Source: UMGS1519 sp050951095
GTDB taxonomy: Bacteria; Actinomycetota; Coriobacteriia; Coriobacteriales; Eggerthellaceae
Assembly (NCBI GenBank): GCA_050951095.1
Contig: JBMNIQ010000005.1
Span: 124,001 to 188,000 of the forward strand
Length of the DNA stretch: 64,000 nucleotides
Direction: 5' to 3'
Position 1 is the stretch's first letter. The number at the start of each line of letters is the position of its first letter. Shown piece by piece: positions 44,282-52,674 of the stretch. The position numbers and the translations under genes were made by a program. The notes beneath the pieces were generated by a model. It did not search any database and was not told the DNA's origin. It saw only the letters and a program-made list of their open reading frames with translations.

Positions 44282-44391
44282 GGGCGCCTTCCCGATCCTT
44301 CGCCGCCTGCGCAGCATTTCCCTCCGTCGTGCATCACGGTAGCGCATGTGCGCGCCGCCGTCTGTTGCCGCTGCAACGGACGGCGCGAATT

Positions 44392-44519
44392 CGCCCGCCG
44401 TCTGCCGCGCGCATCTGCAAGCCGCCCGCGCGCCTGCAGGCGGCAACACGCCCGCCACCTGCACGTGCGTCAGTAAGCCGCTCGCGCGCCTGCATGAGGC
44501 GACACGCCCGCCGTCTGCC
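44392..44519 (+). repeat. Imperfect GC-rich tandem repeat, period 56-57
   Basis: CGCCCGCC starts at 44392, 44449 and 44505. The unit at 44419-44462 matches 44475-44518 (both begin AAGCCGC-CGCGCGCCTGCA, with about seven differences over 44 bases). A third partial unit precedes them. It is not a CRISPR array: units are adjacent, imperfect and lack spacers of constant length. Confidence 0.6.
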
Positions 44520-44621
44520 GCTGCCTGACTGCCGCTCGGCCGTGCGCGCCCGGCTGGCGCGCTGCACCTTTCCCCTGGCAATCGCCTTCCGCGCCGTATG
44601 TTCGGGCCGTGTCATTACACC

Positions 44622-44648
44622 GTTATCCGTCCGTTGAAAACGGATAAC
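44622..44648 (+). promoter_or_regulatory. Perfect 9-base dyad upstream of aldA
   Basis: GTTATCCGT 44622-44630 pairs with ACGGATAAC 44640-44648 around nine bases. It lies 174 bases before aldA and 340 before the divergent ygbA. TTGAAA (44634-44639) and TTTAAC (44657-44662), 17 bases apart, may be a promoter overlapping the right arm. The dyad has the form of a repressor operator; the regulator is unknown. Confidence 0.5.
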
Positions 44649-44822
44649 ACTTCGGCTTTAACCATGAAAGCAAATGCCCGAACTGGTATCGTTGTAGTTA
44701 CGTTTTGAAGGGGCGGTGCCCTTTGATGATTCGGGCAGCGTTCGAGAAGCGGGCATCATCTGCCACGTGCGCTTCTGCAACGGCGGATGGGTGCGTTCTG
44801 TACCGAGTTTAGGAGGATATCC

Positions 44823-46277
44823 ATGAAGCAAACCCAACTCTTCATCAACGGCGAGTTCCTCGACAACGCGGGCCGCGAGATGAGGCAGAACATCAACCCT
44901 GCAACGGAGGAAGTCATCTCCGAATTCCCCATGGCAACGCAGGCCGATGTCGACGCCGCTGTGGACGCCGCATACGAAGCACAGAAGTCCTGGGAGAAGG
45001 TGCCGGCCATCGAGCGCGCCAACTACCTGATGGAAATCGCGCGCAAGATCCAGGAGAAGCAGGAGCTGTTCGCCCGCACGAACTCCGAGGAAATGGGCAA
45101 GCCGCTTGCCCAGTCCATGGACGAGGCCGGCTGGCTGCCTGGCTATATCCAGTACTTCGCCGCGCAGGCCCGTCACATCAAGGGCGAGATTATCACGTCC
45201 GACCGCCCGAACGAGAACATCCTCATGTACAAGATGCCCCTGGGCGTCTGCGCCGGCATCATGCCGTGGAACTTCCCGCTGTTCCTGATTGGCCGCAAGG
45301 TTGCGCCCGCGCTGGTCACCGGCAACACCGTGGTGCTGAAGGCGTCCTCCGATTGCCCGAACGGCGCATACGAGTTCGCGAAGGTAGTTGCGGAATCCAG
45401 CCTGCCGAAGGGCGTCATCAACGTCATCACGGGCCCCGGCGGCGTCACGGGCGACGCGCTGTGCGCGAACAAGAAGGTGGCGATGATCTCTATGACCGGC
45501 TCCACGGAAGTGGGCAAGAAGATCATGGCGAACGCAGCCCAGAACATCACGAAGGTGTCGCTGGAGCTGGGCGGCAAGGCCCCCGTCATCATCATGAACG
45601 ACTGCGACATGGACGCCACCGTCGAGCATGTCCTGCCCAGCCGTATCATCAACACCGGCCAGGCCTGCAACTGCGCCGAGCGCGTGTACGTGCAGGAGGG
45701 CGTGTACGACGAGTTCGTGAAGAGGATCACGGACAAGATGAAGGCCGTCACGTACGGCCCCGCGCTGGCCGGCGACTTCGACATGGGCCCCATGGTGAAC
45801 AAGGCGCAGCAGGAGCACGTGGACGAACTCGTGCAGTCCGCCATCGCCGAGGGCGGCAAGATCGAATGCGGCGGCCACAAGACCACCGTGGATGGCAAGG
45901 GCTTCTTCTACGAGCCCACGGTCATCTCCGGATGCACGCATGACATGCGCATCATGAAGGAGGAGATCTTCGGCCCGGTGCTGCCCATCACGTCCTTCAA
46001 GACGCTGGATGAGGCCATCGAGAAGGCGAACGACTGCGATTACGGCCTGACGTCGTCCATCTACACTACGGATTACGACACCGCAATGCGCGCACTGAAC
46101 GAGATCAAGTTCGGCGAGACGTACATCAATCGCGAGCACTTCGAGGCCTTCCAGGGCTTCCATGCCGGCGTCCGCCAGTCCGGTCTGGGAGGAGACGATG
46201 GCGAGCATGGTCTGGAGGAATTCCTGGAGACGCATGTGTGCTACATCGACTGGGACACGAAGCGCAACAAGCAGTAG
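44823..46277 (+). CDS. aldA: NAD-dependent lactaldehyde/glycolaldehyde-type aldehyde dehydrogenase
   Basis: A 484-residue aldehyde dehydrogenase closely following the E. coli AldA pattern. 'LGVCAGIMPWNFPLFLI' and 'SMTGSTEVGKKIM' form the NAD site; the catalytic glutamate is in 'LELGGKAP', and the nucleophile is the first cysteine of 'NTGQACNCAERVYV'. AldA oxidises L-lactaldehyde (from rhamnose or fucose) to lactate and also acts on glycolaldehyde. ATG at 44823 has AGGAGG 8 bases upstream. Monocistronic, with a strong terminator; possibly linked functionally to rhaD at 0.6 kb. Confidence 0.88.
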   Translation: MKQTQLFINGEFLDNAGREMRQNINPATEEVISEFPMATQADVDAAVDAAYEAQKSWEKVPAIERANYLMEIARKIQEKQELFARTNSEEMGKPLAQSMDEAGWLPGYIQYFAAQARHIKGEIITSDRPNENILMYKMPLGVCAGIMPWNFPLFLIGRKVAPALVTGNTVVLKASSDCPNGAYEFAKVVAESSLPKGVINVITGPGGVTGDALCANKKVAMISMTGSTEVGKKIMANAAQNITKVSLELGGKAPVIIMNDCDMDATVEHVLPSRIINTGQACNCAERVYVQEGVYDEFVKRITDKMKAVTYGPALAGDFDMGPMVNKAQQEHVDELVQSAIAEGGKIECGGHKTTVDGKGFFYEPTVISGCTHDMRIMKEEIFGPVLPITSFKTLDEAIEKANDCDYGLTSSIYTTDYDTAMRALNEIKFGETYINREHFEAFQGFHAGVRQSGLGGDDGEHGLEEFLETHVCYIDWDTKRNKQ

Positions 46278-46380
46278 CATCCGAACGGGCTGTTTGCCGG
46301 CGGCGCCGGCAGGCATGCGGGATTGCCTTCGGGCGGCCGTTCGAGAACAAGGGGCGTGCCGGTATGCGCCGCTTTCATGG

Positions 46381-46407
46381 GAAGGGTCCCTCGGGGCCCT
46401 TCTTTTT
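46381..46407 (+). terminator. Terminator after aldA
   Basis: GAAGGGTCCC 46381-46390 pairs with GGGGCCCTTC 46393-46402 (one wobble), followed by TTTTT. Confidence 0.85.
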
Positions 46408-46541
46408 ACTATGGAGCGCCGCGCGACCGCACGGGCGTGCCGCTATACTTTCTAGGACGAAGAACGGGCAGACTGCGGAGCGCGTGCAGAAGGCGCGCGT
46501 GCGGCCTGCGAAAACCACTGCTGTAAAGGACGAGACAACCG

Positions 46542-47693
46542 GTGATCTACCTGGATAATGCCGCCACCACGGCTGTGAGCCGTTCGGTACTGGATGCCAT
46601 GCTGCCATATTTCACGCAGACGTTCGGCAATCCGAACAGCGTGCACGAGGCGGGAAGCCAGGCGGACTGGGCCGTCACGCAGGCGCGGGCGCGCATGGCG
46701 AAGGCGCTGAATTGCGCTTCGCGTCAGGTGGAATTCACGTCCGGTGGCACGGAATCGGACAACCAGGCGCTGCTCACCGGCGCCGTGCGGGGAGCACAGG
46801 CCGGCAAGCGCCACATTGTGAGCTCGGCCATCGAGCATCCTGCCGTGCTGCGCATGCTGGAGCAGCTGCAGGCGCATGGGTTCGCCGTCACGCTCGTGTC
46901 GCCCAATGCGGAGGGCGTTGTGTCCGCGGAAAGCCTGGAAGCGGCCATCCGGCCGGATACGTGCCTGGTCAGCTTGATGTGGGTGAACAACGAGGTCGGC
47001 AGCGTGCAGCCCGTCGCGGAAGCGGCGCGTTTGTGCCGCGAGCGCGGCATCCTGTTCCATACGGATGCAGTACAGGCGGCGGGCGCGCTGCCGCTGGACT
47101 GCCGGGCGCTGGATGCGGACCTGATCAGCCTTTCCGCGCACAAGTTCCACGGTCCGAAGGGTGTCGGTGCGCTGGTGGTGCGCGACAGCCTGGAGCCGGC
47201 ATCGCTGCTGGTGGGCGGCGAACAGGAGCGCGGGCACCGTGCCGGCACGCTGAACGTGCCGGGCATCGTGGGCATGTCCGTGGCGCTGCAGCAGGCGCAG
47301 GAATGTTGCGCGCAGAATGCCGCCCGCATGCGGGCGCTGCGGACGCGGCTGGCAGGCGGCCTCTCGGCGCTGGGCGACGTGCGCGTGCTGGGGTCGGACG
47401 ATCCGCAGCGCATGGCGCCGGGCATCGCCTGCGCATGCTTCAAGGACCTGGACCGCGAGACGCTGCTGGTGCTGCTGGACCAGGCGGGCATCTGCGCGTC
47501 GGCGGGTTCCGCGTGTTCCGCGGGCGCCGTGGAGTCCAGCCATGTGCTGCAGGCCATGCGCGTGCCCGGGGAATGGGCGCGCGGGGCCATCCGCTTCTCG
47601 CTGGGAACGGACAACACGGCGCAGGAGATAGACGAGACGCTGGCGGCGCTTGAGCGCATCGTGTCGCGCCTGCGCGAACGGAGGGCGCGATGA
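46542..47693 (+). CDS. iscS: Cysteine desulfurase, IscS/NifS type
   Basis: A 383-residue class V PLP enzyme starting with GTG (AAGGA 11 bases upstream). 'YLDNAATTAV' opens the fold, the PLP lysine is in 'SLSAHKFHGPKG', and the catalytic cysteine is in 'SAGSACSAGAVESSHVL'. Unlike SufS it has the longer, flexible active loop typical of IscS/NifS. The 4-base overlap with mnmA suggests it supplies sulfur for tRNA thiolation. A weak CCTA-N9-TAGG-like sequence (CCGC at 46440, TAGG at 46453) sits in its promoter, overlapping TATACT. Confidence 0.9.
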   Translation: MIYLDNAATTAVSRSVLDAMLPYFTQTFGNPNSVHEAGSQADWAVTQARARMAKALNCASRQVEFTSGGTESDNQALLTGAVRGAQAGKRHIVSSAIEHPAVLRMLEQLQAHGFAVTLVSPNAEGVVSAESLEAAIRPDTCLVSLMWVNNEVGSVQPVAEAARLCRERGILFHTDAVQAAGALPLDCRALDADLISLSAHKFHGPKGVGALVVRDSLEPASLLVGGEQERGHRAGTLNVPGIVGMSVALQQAQECCAQNAARMRALRTRLAGGLSALGDVRVLGSDDPQRMAPGIACACFKDLDRETLLVLLDQAGICASAGSACSAGAVESSHVLQAMRVPGEWARGAIRFSLGTDNTAQEIDETLAALERIVSRLRERRAR

Positions 47694-49027
47694 CGGACGC
47701 GAACGTGCAGGGCGCGACGGCTGCGAACGGTGCGAATGTGCGGGAAACCGCGGCTGCGCCGAAGCCCGTGAGCAGCGCGAACACCCCGAAGACGGCGAAG
47801 GGCCGCGTGCTGGTGGCCATGAGCGGCGGCGTGGATTCCAGCGTCACGGCGTACCTGCTGCAGCAGCAGGGCTACGAGTGCATCGGCGCCACCATGAAGC
47901 TCTACGACAACCCCACGGTGGGGGCGAACGCGAAGACGTGCTGCAGCTTGGACGACATCCACGAGGCAGCCGTGGTGGCCCATCAGCTGGGCATGCGCCA
48001 TTACGTGTTCAACTACGAGGAGGAGTTCGCGAGCGAGGTCATCGACCGCTTCTCCGCCGCGTATATGGCGGGCATCACGCCGAATCCGTGCATCGACTGC
48101 AACCGCTACATGAAGTTCGACCATCTGCTGGAACGGGCGCTCGACCTGGGCTGCGACTACATCGCCACGGGCCATTACGCGCGCGTTGCGGCGCCGGGCG
48201 AATGGCCGGACGGCGTGCCGGGCGGTGTCGGGGCCGGCGGCGTGCCGGGCGCGGGGCGCTACGGCCTGCTGAAGGGCGTGGACGCGAAGAAGGACCAGAG
48301 CTACGTGCTGTACTCGCTCACGCAGCATCAGCTGGCGCATACGCTGCTGCCGCTGGGCGGCATGACGAAGGAGGACGTGCGCAGGATCGCCGCCCAGGCG
48401 GGCCTGCAGACGGCAACGAAGCGGGAAAGCCAGGACATCTGCTTCGTGCCGGACGGCGACTACGCGGGCTTCCTGGAGCGTCGTTCGGGCGCGCCGTTCG
48501 CGGAGGGCGACATCGTGGATGAGCGCGGCGCCGTGCTGGGCAGGCATACGGGGGCCGTGCGCTACACCATCGGCCAGCGCAAGGGCCTCGGCATCGCGGC
48601 CGGTCACCCGGTGTACGTGTGCGGCAAGGACATGGCCGCGAACCGCGTGGTGGTTGGAGACCGTGCGTCGCTGGCATGCGCGTCGCTGATAGCGGACGAA
48701 TGGAATTGGATCGCCGACCCCGCGCAGCTGTTGGCCGAGGCGGCCGATGCAGGCGAGGCGGCCGATACGTGCGAGTTGGCCGAGGCGGGCGCGTTCCCGG
48801 CGCAGGCGAAGCTGCGCTACCGCCAGCAGGCGCGCCCGTGCCGCGTGCGCCCGTTGCCGGACGGCCGCGTGCGCCTGGAATTCCCGCAGCCCGAGTACGC
48901 CGTGGCGCCGGGGCAGTCGGCCGTCATCTACCGCGGCGACGCCGTGCTGGGCGGCGGCATCATCCGCACCACGGAGGCGCCGGCGCGCTCAGACGGCGCC
49001 GCGGAGGAAAGCGAGACGGACAGGTAG
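47690..49027 (+). CDS. mnmA: tRNA-specific 2-thiouridylase MnmA
   Basis: A 445-residue enzyme that thiolates U34 of Lys, Glu and Gln tRNAs. The PP-loop 'SGGVDSS', the two catalytic cysteines (in 'NPCIDCN' and 'SQDICFVPDG'), and 'GQRKGLGIA' are in the usual order. There is a Gly/Pro-rich insertion (about residues 169-183, GVPGGVGAGG-like) and a 37-residue Ala-rich N-terminal extension. The start overlaps iscS by 4 bases. Confidence 0.94.
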   Translation: MTDANVQGATAANGANVRETAAAPKPVSSANTPKTAKGRVLVAMSGGVDSSVTAYLLQQQGYECIGATMKLYDNPTVGANAKTCCSLDDIHEAAVVAHQLGMRHYVFNYEEEFASEVIDRFSAAYMAGITPNPCIDCNRYMKFDHLLERALDLGCDYIATGHYARVAAPGEWPDGVPGGVGAGGVPGAGRYGLLKGVDAKKDQSYVLYSLTQHQLAHTLLPLGGMTKEDVRRIAAQAGLQTATKRESQDICFVPDGDYAGFLERRSGAPFAEGDIVDERGAVLGRHTGAVRYTIGQRKGLGIAAGHPVYVCGKDMAANRVVVGDRASLACASLIADEWNWIADPAQLLAEAADAGEAADTCELAEAGAFPAQAKLRYRQQARPCRVRPLPDGRVRLEFPQPEYAVAPGQSAVIYRGDAVLGGGIIRTTEAPARSDGAAEESETDR

Positions 49028-49029
49028 CA

Positions 49030-49278
49030 ATGCGAACGTACGGGGACATGGACCAGCGGGAAAGCCGGCAGGAAGGCCAGCGCGAGCAGAAGCATGCGCT
49101 CATCAAGCAGGACGAATACCTCTGCGCGGATTGCGGGCGCTGCGTGCGCGAATGCGAGCAGGGCGTGTTCGCATTCGATGCGGACGGCTTCGTGTACCTG
49201 AAGGACCCCGATGCGTGCATCGGCTGCGGCATGTGCATCAAGTTCTGCGGCTTGGGCGCATTGGACCTGGTCGTGTAG
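49030..49278 (+). CDS. Small 2[4Fe-4S] ferredoxin
   Basis: An 82-residue protein: a charged 30-residue N-terminus, then 'CADCGRCVRECEQG' and 'CIGCGMCIKFCGLG', each a CxxCxxCxxxC cluster. It probably passes electrons in the cytoplasm. It follows mnmA by two bases and completes an iscS-mnmA-ferredoxin operon; 4Fe-4S ferredoxins near thiolation genes could assist persulfide chemistry, but that is speculative. Confidence 0.82.
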   Translation: MRTYGDMDQRESRQEGQREQKHALIKQDEYLCADCGRCVRECEQGVFAFDADGFVYLKDPDACIGCGMCIKFCGLGALDLVV

Positions 49279-49441
49279 CCCGGCGGTCCCTGGAGGACGG
49301 CGGCTTCCCGGACGGGAAGCGCGTGTCCGGCGCGCCCTTGCGGCGCTAACGCAGCTCTCAAACGGATGCTGCGCCTCGGCACAGGCGGGCCCAGAGGTGT
49401 TACAGTATTTCCAGGTATAGACAGGACGGAAAGGAATCCAG

Positions 49442-50659
49442 ATGGCAGGGGCAAGGGAAGCGAACGCAAGGGCGCAGAGCGCACCTCATCCGCACCGCGG
49501 CGCTGCCGAAGGCGCGCATCCGGTGTTCCTTTTCGCATCCGATTCTTTCAAGGGCACGCTCAGCTCGAAGCGCATCGCGCAGTTGCTCACGGAAGAGGCG
49601 CGCAAGGTGTTTCCGCAGGCAGCATGCCGTTCCGTGCAGATTGCCGACGGCGGCGAGGGCACGGCGGAAGCCGTCGTCTCCCAAGCGGGCGGCACCATGA
49701 TGTCCACCCGCGTGCAGGGTCCGATGGTGCTTTCCGTGGAGGCGCGCTACGGCCTGCTGCCGAACGGAAGCGCTGTCCTCGATGCCGCCTCTGCCTCCGG
49801 GTTGCCCCTGGTCCCGCCCGCCGAGCGCAATCCGCTGCAGGCAAGCACGTACGGCACGGGTCAGCTTATCCGCGCGGCGCTGGATGCCGGTGCGCGGGAC
49901 ATCGCCGTCGGCTTGGGCGGCACGGCCACGGTGGACGGCGGCATGGGCATGCTGGCGGCGCTGGGCGTGCGCTTCTGGGACAACGGCATGTGGGAAGTGC
50001 CCGCGTGCGGCGGCAACCTGGAAGATGTGGCGCGCATCGACGTGTCCGGTCTGGATCCGCGCATTCGGGAATGCCGCCTGCGCGCGCTGTGCGATGTGGA
50101 CAACCCGCTGTTGGGGCCGCAGGGTGCGGCCCGCGCGTTCGGCCCGCAGAAGGGCGCGGACCCGGACATGGTGGAGCGCCTGGAGGCCGGCATGGAGAAT
50201 TACGCACAGGCGCTGCAGGCGGCCTCGGGCATCGACGTCGCGAACCTGCCCGGCGCCGGCGCGGCGGGCGGCTTGGGCGCCGCGCTGGTATCCGTGCTGG
50301 GCGCCGATCCGGTGTCTGGCATCGATTATGTGCTCGACCAGGTCGGATTCAAGAAGAAGCTGAAGGGTGCGGACTATTGCATCACGGGCGAGGGCCGCTT
50401 GGATTCCCAGACGCTGCACGGCAAGGCCGTCGGGGGCGTTGCCGCCCGCTGCAAGAAGGCCGGCGTTCCGTGCTTGGCCGTGGTGGGCAGCATGGCTCTC
50501 GACCAGGATGTGCAGCAGCTGCGCGAGGCGGGGCTTGCGTTGGTGGCCCCCACCATGCCGGACGGCGCCACGCAGGCGCAGATAGAGGAAGATCCCGAAG
50601 CTCGCTATCGCGAAGCGGCGCATCGGCTGTTTGCGAACCTGCCTGGCGCATCGGAATAA
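49442..50659 (+). CDS. Glycerate kinase
   Basis: A 405-residue glycerate 2-kinase of the GarK/GlxK family, which phosphorylates D-glycerate. 'ASDSFKGTLSS' near residue 32, 'IADGGEGT', 'GLGGTATVDGGMGML', 'CDVDNPLLG' and 'TGEGRLDSQTLHGK' are family motifs. The first 26 residues are an extra Ala-rich extension. ATG follows AAAGGAATC. It stands alone and ends at a good hairpin. Confidence 0.9.
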   Translation: MAGAREANARAQSAPHPHRGAAEGAHPVFLFASDSFKGTLSSKRIAQLLTEEARKVFPQAACRSVQIADGGEGTAEAVVSQAGGTMMSTRVQGPMVLSVEARYGLLPNGSAVLDAASASGLPLVPPAERNPLQASTYGTGQLIRAALDAGARDIAVGLGGTATVDGGMGMLAALGVRFWDNGMWEVPACGGNLEDVARIDVSGLDPRIRECRLRALCDVDNPLLGPQGAARAFGPQKGADPDMVERLEAGMENYAQALQAASGIDVANLPGAGAAGGLGAALVSVLGADPVSGIDYVLDQVGFKKKLKGADYCITGEGRLDSQTLHGKAVGGVAARCKKAGVPCLAVVGSMALDQDVQQLREAGLALVAPTMPDGATQAQIEEDPEARYREAAHRLFANLPGASE

Positions 50660-50678
50660 ACGGGCCCGCAATAGAGCG

Positions 50679-50722
50679 GAAGGCGGCCTGCCCGGGCTCG
50701 ATGCCCTGGACAGGCCGCCTTC
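50679..50722. terminator. Terminator after the glycerate kinase gene
   Basis: GAAGGCGGCCTG 50679-50690 pairs perfectly with CAGGCCGCCTTC 50711-50722; the loop contains a second small stem (CCCGGGC…). Followed by GTTCTTGC. Bases to 50903 are GC-rich with short repeated words (CCCGCGCG, GCTCGCTAGC) and no gene. Confidence 0.65.
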
Positions 50723-50903
50723 GTTCTTGCATCTGCGTTCGGCTCGCGTGTCCGGCCTGCGCGCCGGCTCGCAACCGTCCGGCACCCGCGCGTCACCCAC
50801 CGCGCACCTGCGCGCTCGCTAGCGCTCGGTACCCGCGCGTCAACGCCCGCGCGCTCATGCTCGCTAGCATTCGCCGCGCCGCCGCCTTACACACGCCGAC
50901 AGG

Positions 50904-51869
50904 CTAGGCGCTGATGGGGTCCTCTACCTGGATGATGCTGCCGCCCTTCAGGTCGTAGTCGTCCATCGCAACGGCCCTGATGGCGGGGTTGTCGTATGTG
51001 GAGTAGTAGTACGTGTTCGTGCGCGACGAGAACCCGCCGGTGAACACAGTCACCTCGAAGTCGCCGTCCGTCATGCGCGCAGCGCCTTCCACCATGGACA
51101 CGCCGCCCAGCGAATGGAACAGGCGCGCCACGTTCTCCGTCTCCGTATCCTTATCGGGGTAGTTCGCGTTCAGGTAGGCCAGGCGCACGAAGCGCGACGG
51201 GGAATAGTAGTCGCCCGGGATGCCGCGCATGCCCGCGCCCGATCCGTACGGCGTCAACTGCGCCGTGCGCCACTGGCGGGTGGGCGGCACATCGCTGGTC
51301 ACGTTCAGATAGCCGCGCAGGTTCTCGGCCTGCCAGGCGAATCCCGGCTGGTTCGCCAGCACGTCCACATCGTCGTGGAAGACGTGCATGCCGTCGGGCG
51401 TGTATTCCACCACAATGGAGCGGGTGGCATCGCCGATGATCCAGTGCAGCAGCGACGTCTGGAAGTTGTCGTTGATGGTCTTGTCCACAATGGCCACGTT
51501 CGGCAGCTCCGCCTCTACCTCGTCGACGGTCTTATGCAGCCCGGCCACCCACAGCGGGAACTCGTAGGCCGCAACGTTGATCTTGCCAGCTACGGGTGCG
51601 GCCTCGTATTGCGCGAAGCCGGGGAAGTTCAAGCCGGCAATGGCCAGGCCCTCGCTGCTCGCGCAGTCGAAGTACAGCGGCGTGCCGTCGGCCACGATGC
51701 CCATGCCGATCAGGGGATATTCCGTGCGATCGATGGCGCCGAAATGCGACACGGGGGAATAGCCGCCGGGCGTGATGCACACGCGCTCTCCGAAGGAGCA
51801 GCTCCAATCAAGGTTGCGGCCGAAGTACATGTTTCCCTGCTTGTCGGTGAATCTGATACCCGAACACAT
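50904..51869 (-). CDS. bsh: Choloylglycine hydrolase (bile salt hydrolase family)
   Basis: A 321-residue Ntn-type hydrolase. The catalytic cysteine is C2, exposed after removal of Met1 ('MCSGIRF'); 'YFGRNLDW' gives the Arg/Asp pair, 'IAGLNFPGFA' the next Asn, 'VLANQPGF' the Asn near 175 and 'SPSRFVRLAY' the Arg near 225, all expected of bile salt hydrolases. It should cleave glycine- or taurine-conjugated bile acids; penicillin V acylase is the alternative. No signal peptide, so probably cytoplasmic. Monocistronic behind a clear promoter. Confidence 0.87.
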   Translation of the reverse strand: MCSGIRFTDKQGNMYFGRNLDWSCSFGERVCITPGGYSPVSHFGAIDRTEYPLIGMGIVADGTPLYFDCASSEGLAIAGLNFPGFAQYEAAPVAGKINVAAYEFPLWVAGLHKTVDEVEAELPNVAIVDKTINDNFQTSLLHWIIGDATRSIVVEYTPDGMHVFHDDVDVLANQPGFAWQAENLRGYLNVTSDVPPTRQWRTAQLTPYGSGAGMRGIPGDYYSPSRFVRLAYLNANYPDKDTETENVARLFHSLGGVSMVEGAARMTDGDFEVTVFTGGFSSRTNTYYYSTYDNPAIRAVAMDDYDLKGGSIIQVEDPISA

Positions 51870-51901
51870 GATGCAGTCCTTTCTCTTTGGCTCTGGAGAG
51901 A

Positions 51902-51930
51902 AGTATAGTTCGTCTAATATCGGTCTCCAA
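51902..51930 (-). promoter_or_regulatory. bsh promoter
   Basis: On the minus strand TTGGAG (51925-51930) and TATACT (51902-51907) are 17 bases apart, giving a leader of about 30 bases. The rest of the 51870-52185 gap serves the divergent surface gene (TATTAT at 52086-52091, repeats at 52107-52130). Confidence 0.6.
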
Positions 51931-52106
51931 TTACCTCCAGGCGTTGCAACCTGCTTTTGACAAATGCTTCAATCTGCTTCTCGGTGCTTCCGAACGTAAT
52001 TTTACAGTCAGATGCTTATGTCTTATCTTCCCGGCTCAACAGTGGTATTCGCGGAAAACAACCCGTTTCGGAAACAGAAGCGTGCTATTATTGCCACCGT
52101 ACCAAG

Positions 52107-52130
52107 GTAAAGAGGTTCGTAAAGAGGTTC
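52107..52130 (+). repeat. Perfect 12-base tandem repeat in the leader of the sortase substrate
   Basis: GTAAAGAGGTTC occurs twice without a gap (52107-52118, 52119-52130), just after a TATTAT -10 at 52086-52091 and 56 bases before the start codon. Direct repeats of this spacing are common regulator sites, but the RNA would also contain it, so it might act on translation. Confidence 0.55.
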
Positions 52131-52185
52131 AAAGGCAGCCCGCGTTATGTGCATTTACGGGGCCTGCCAATGAAGGAGATTGTCT

Positions 52186-52521
52186 ATGCTGAAGAAGTTT
52201 TCTGCTGCCGCCGTGGCAATGGCCCTGGCGCTTTCCATTCCTGCCGGTGCCGCGTTCGCATCGGGCAGCGACACGGCCGATGCGCCGGAGCTGACCACCA
52301 GCACCACCGTCACGGCCACGAACAACGGCTCTGCCGACAACGGCACCACCGTTGCTGCCGACAACAGCGCAACGGCAACGAACGACGCCGCTGCCGCCAC
52401 CGTCAACGACGCTCAGACGTCTCCTGCTACGGGCGCGTTCCTGATTCCCGTTGCCGGCGCCACCGTCGCCTTCGCGGGCGGCGCTGCTGCAGCCGGTGCT
52501 GCTCTGCGCAAGCGCAAGTAG
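52186..52521 (+). CDS. Small cell-wall-anchored protein (SPATG sorting signal)
   Basis: A 111-residue precursor. A signal peptide covers residues 1-25 (cleavage after 'AFA'), residues 26-78 are almost only Ser, Thr, Asn, Asp, Gly and Ala without Cys or aromatic residues, and the C-terminus is a sorting signal: SPATG at 79-83, a hydrophobic stretch to 107 and the RKRK tail. SPATG is a variant of LPxTG. ATG at 52186 has AAGGAG 7 bases upstream. A class B sortase starts 150 bases downstream, suggesting a dedicated pair. The mature chain of about 55 residues could be a short, possibly glycosylated, wall peptide. Confidence 0.75.
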   Translation: MLKKFSAAAVAMALALSIPAGAAFASGSDTADAPELTTSTTVTATNNGSADNGTTVAADNSATATNDAAAATVNDAQTSPATGAFLIPVAGATVAFAGGAAAAGAALRKRK

Positions 52522-52540
52522 CCTTTCTTCGCAGTGCGAT

Positions 52541-52579
52541 GGGGAAGAGCCGCTTCGGGGCGCCTTCCCCTTTCTGTTT
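52541..52579 (+). terminator. Terminator between sortase substrate and sortase
   Basis: GGGGAAG 52541-52547 pairs with CTTCCCC 52564-52570, with an inner GC stem, followed by TTTCTGTTTT. It would uncouple high expression of the small surface protein from the sortase operon. Confidence 0.75.
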
Positions 52580-52674
52580 TCAAGGCCACGTTTTCCAACG
52601 CGGCCTTTGTCTTGTAAGGAACCGGGCGCAGTCAAGGCGCCCGCATCGTTTTCGCTGATCCTTGGGGGAGGGAG

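Larger units (their letters stand above)
44282..44822. other. Gap between ygbA and aldA
   Basis: No credible gene. It contains the GC-rich 56-57 base repeat (44392-44519) and the 27-base dyad (44622-44648), both listed separately. Apparent long frames on the minus strand are repeat-derived and Arg/Ala-rich. Confidence 0.5.

Noticed and set aside
44392..44519. CRISPR array.
   Set aside because: Repeats are imperfect, adjacent and only 2-3 in number; no constant spacers and no cas genes.
44334..44615. A 93-codon minus-strand frame before ygbA.
   Set aside because: It is translated from the 56-base repeats and is Arg/Ala-rich; no homologous pattern.
44622..44648. Terminator for a minus-strand or plus-strand gene.
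   Set aside because: No T run on either side and no gene ends nearby; an operator fits better.
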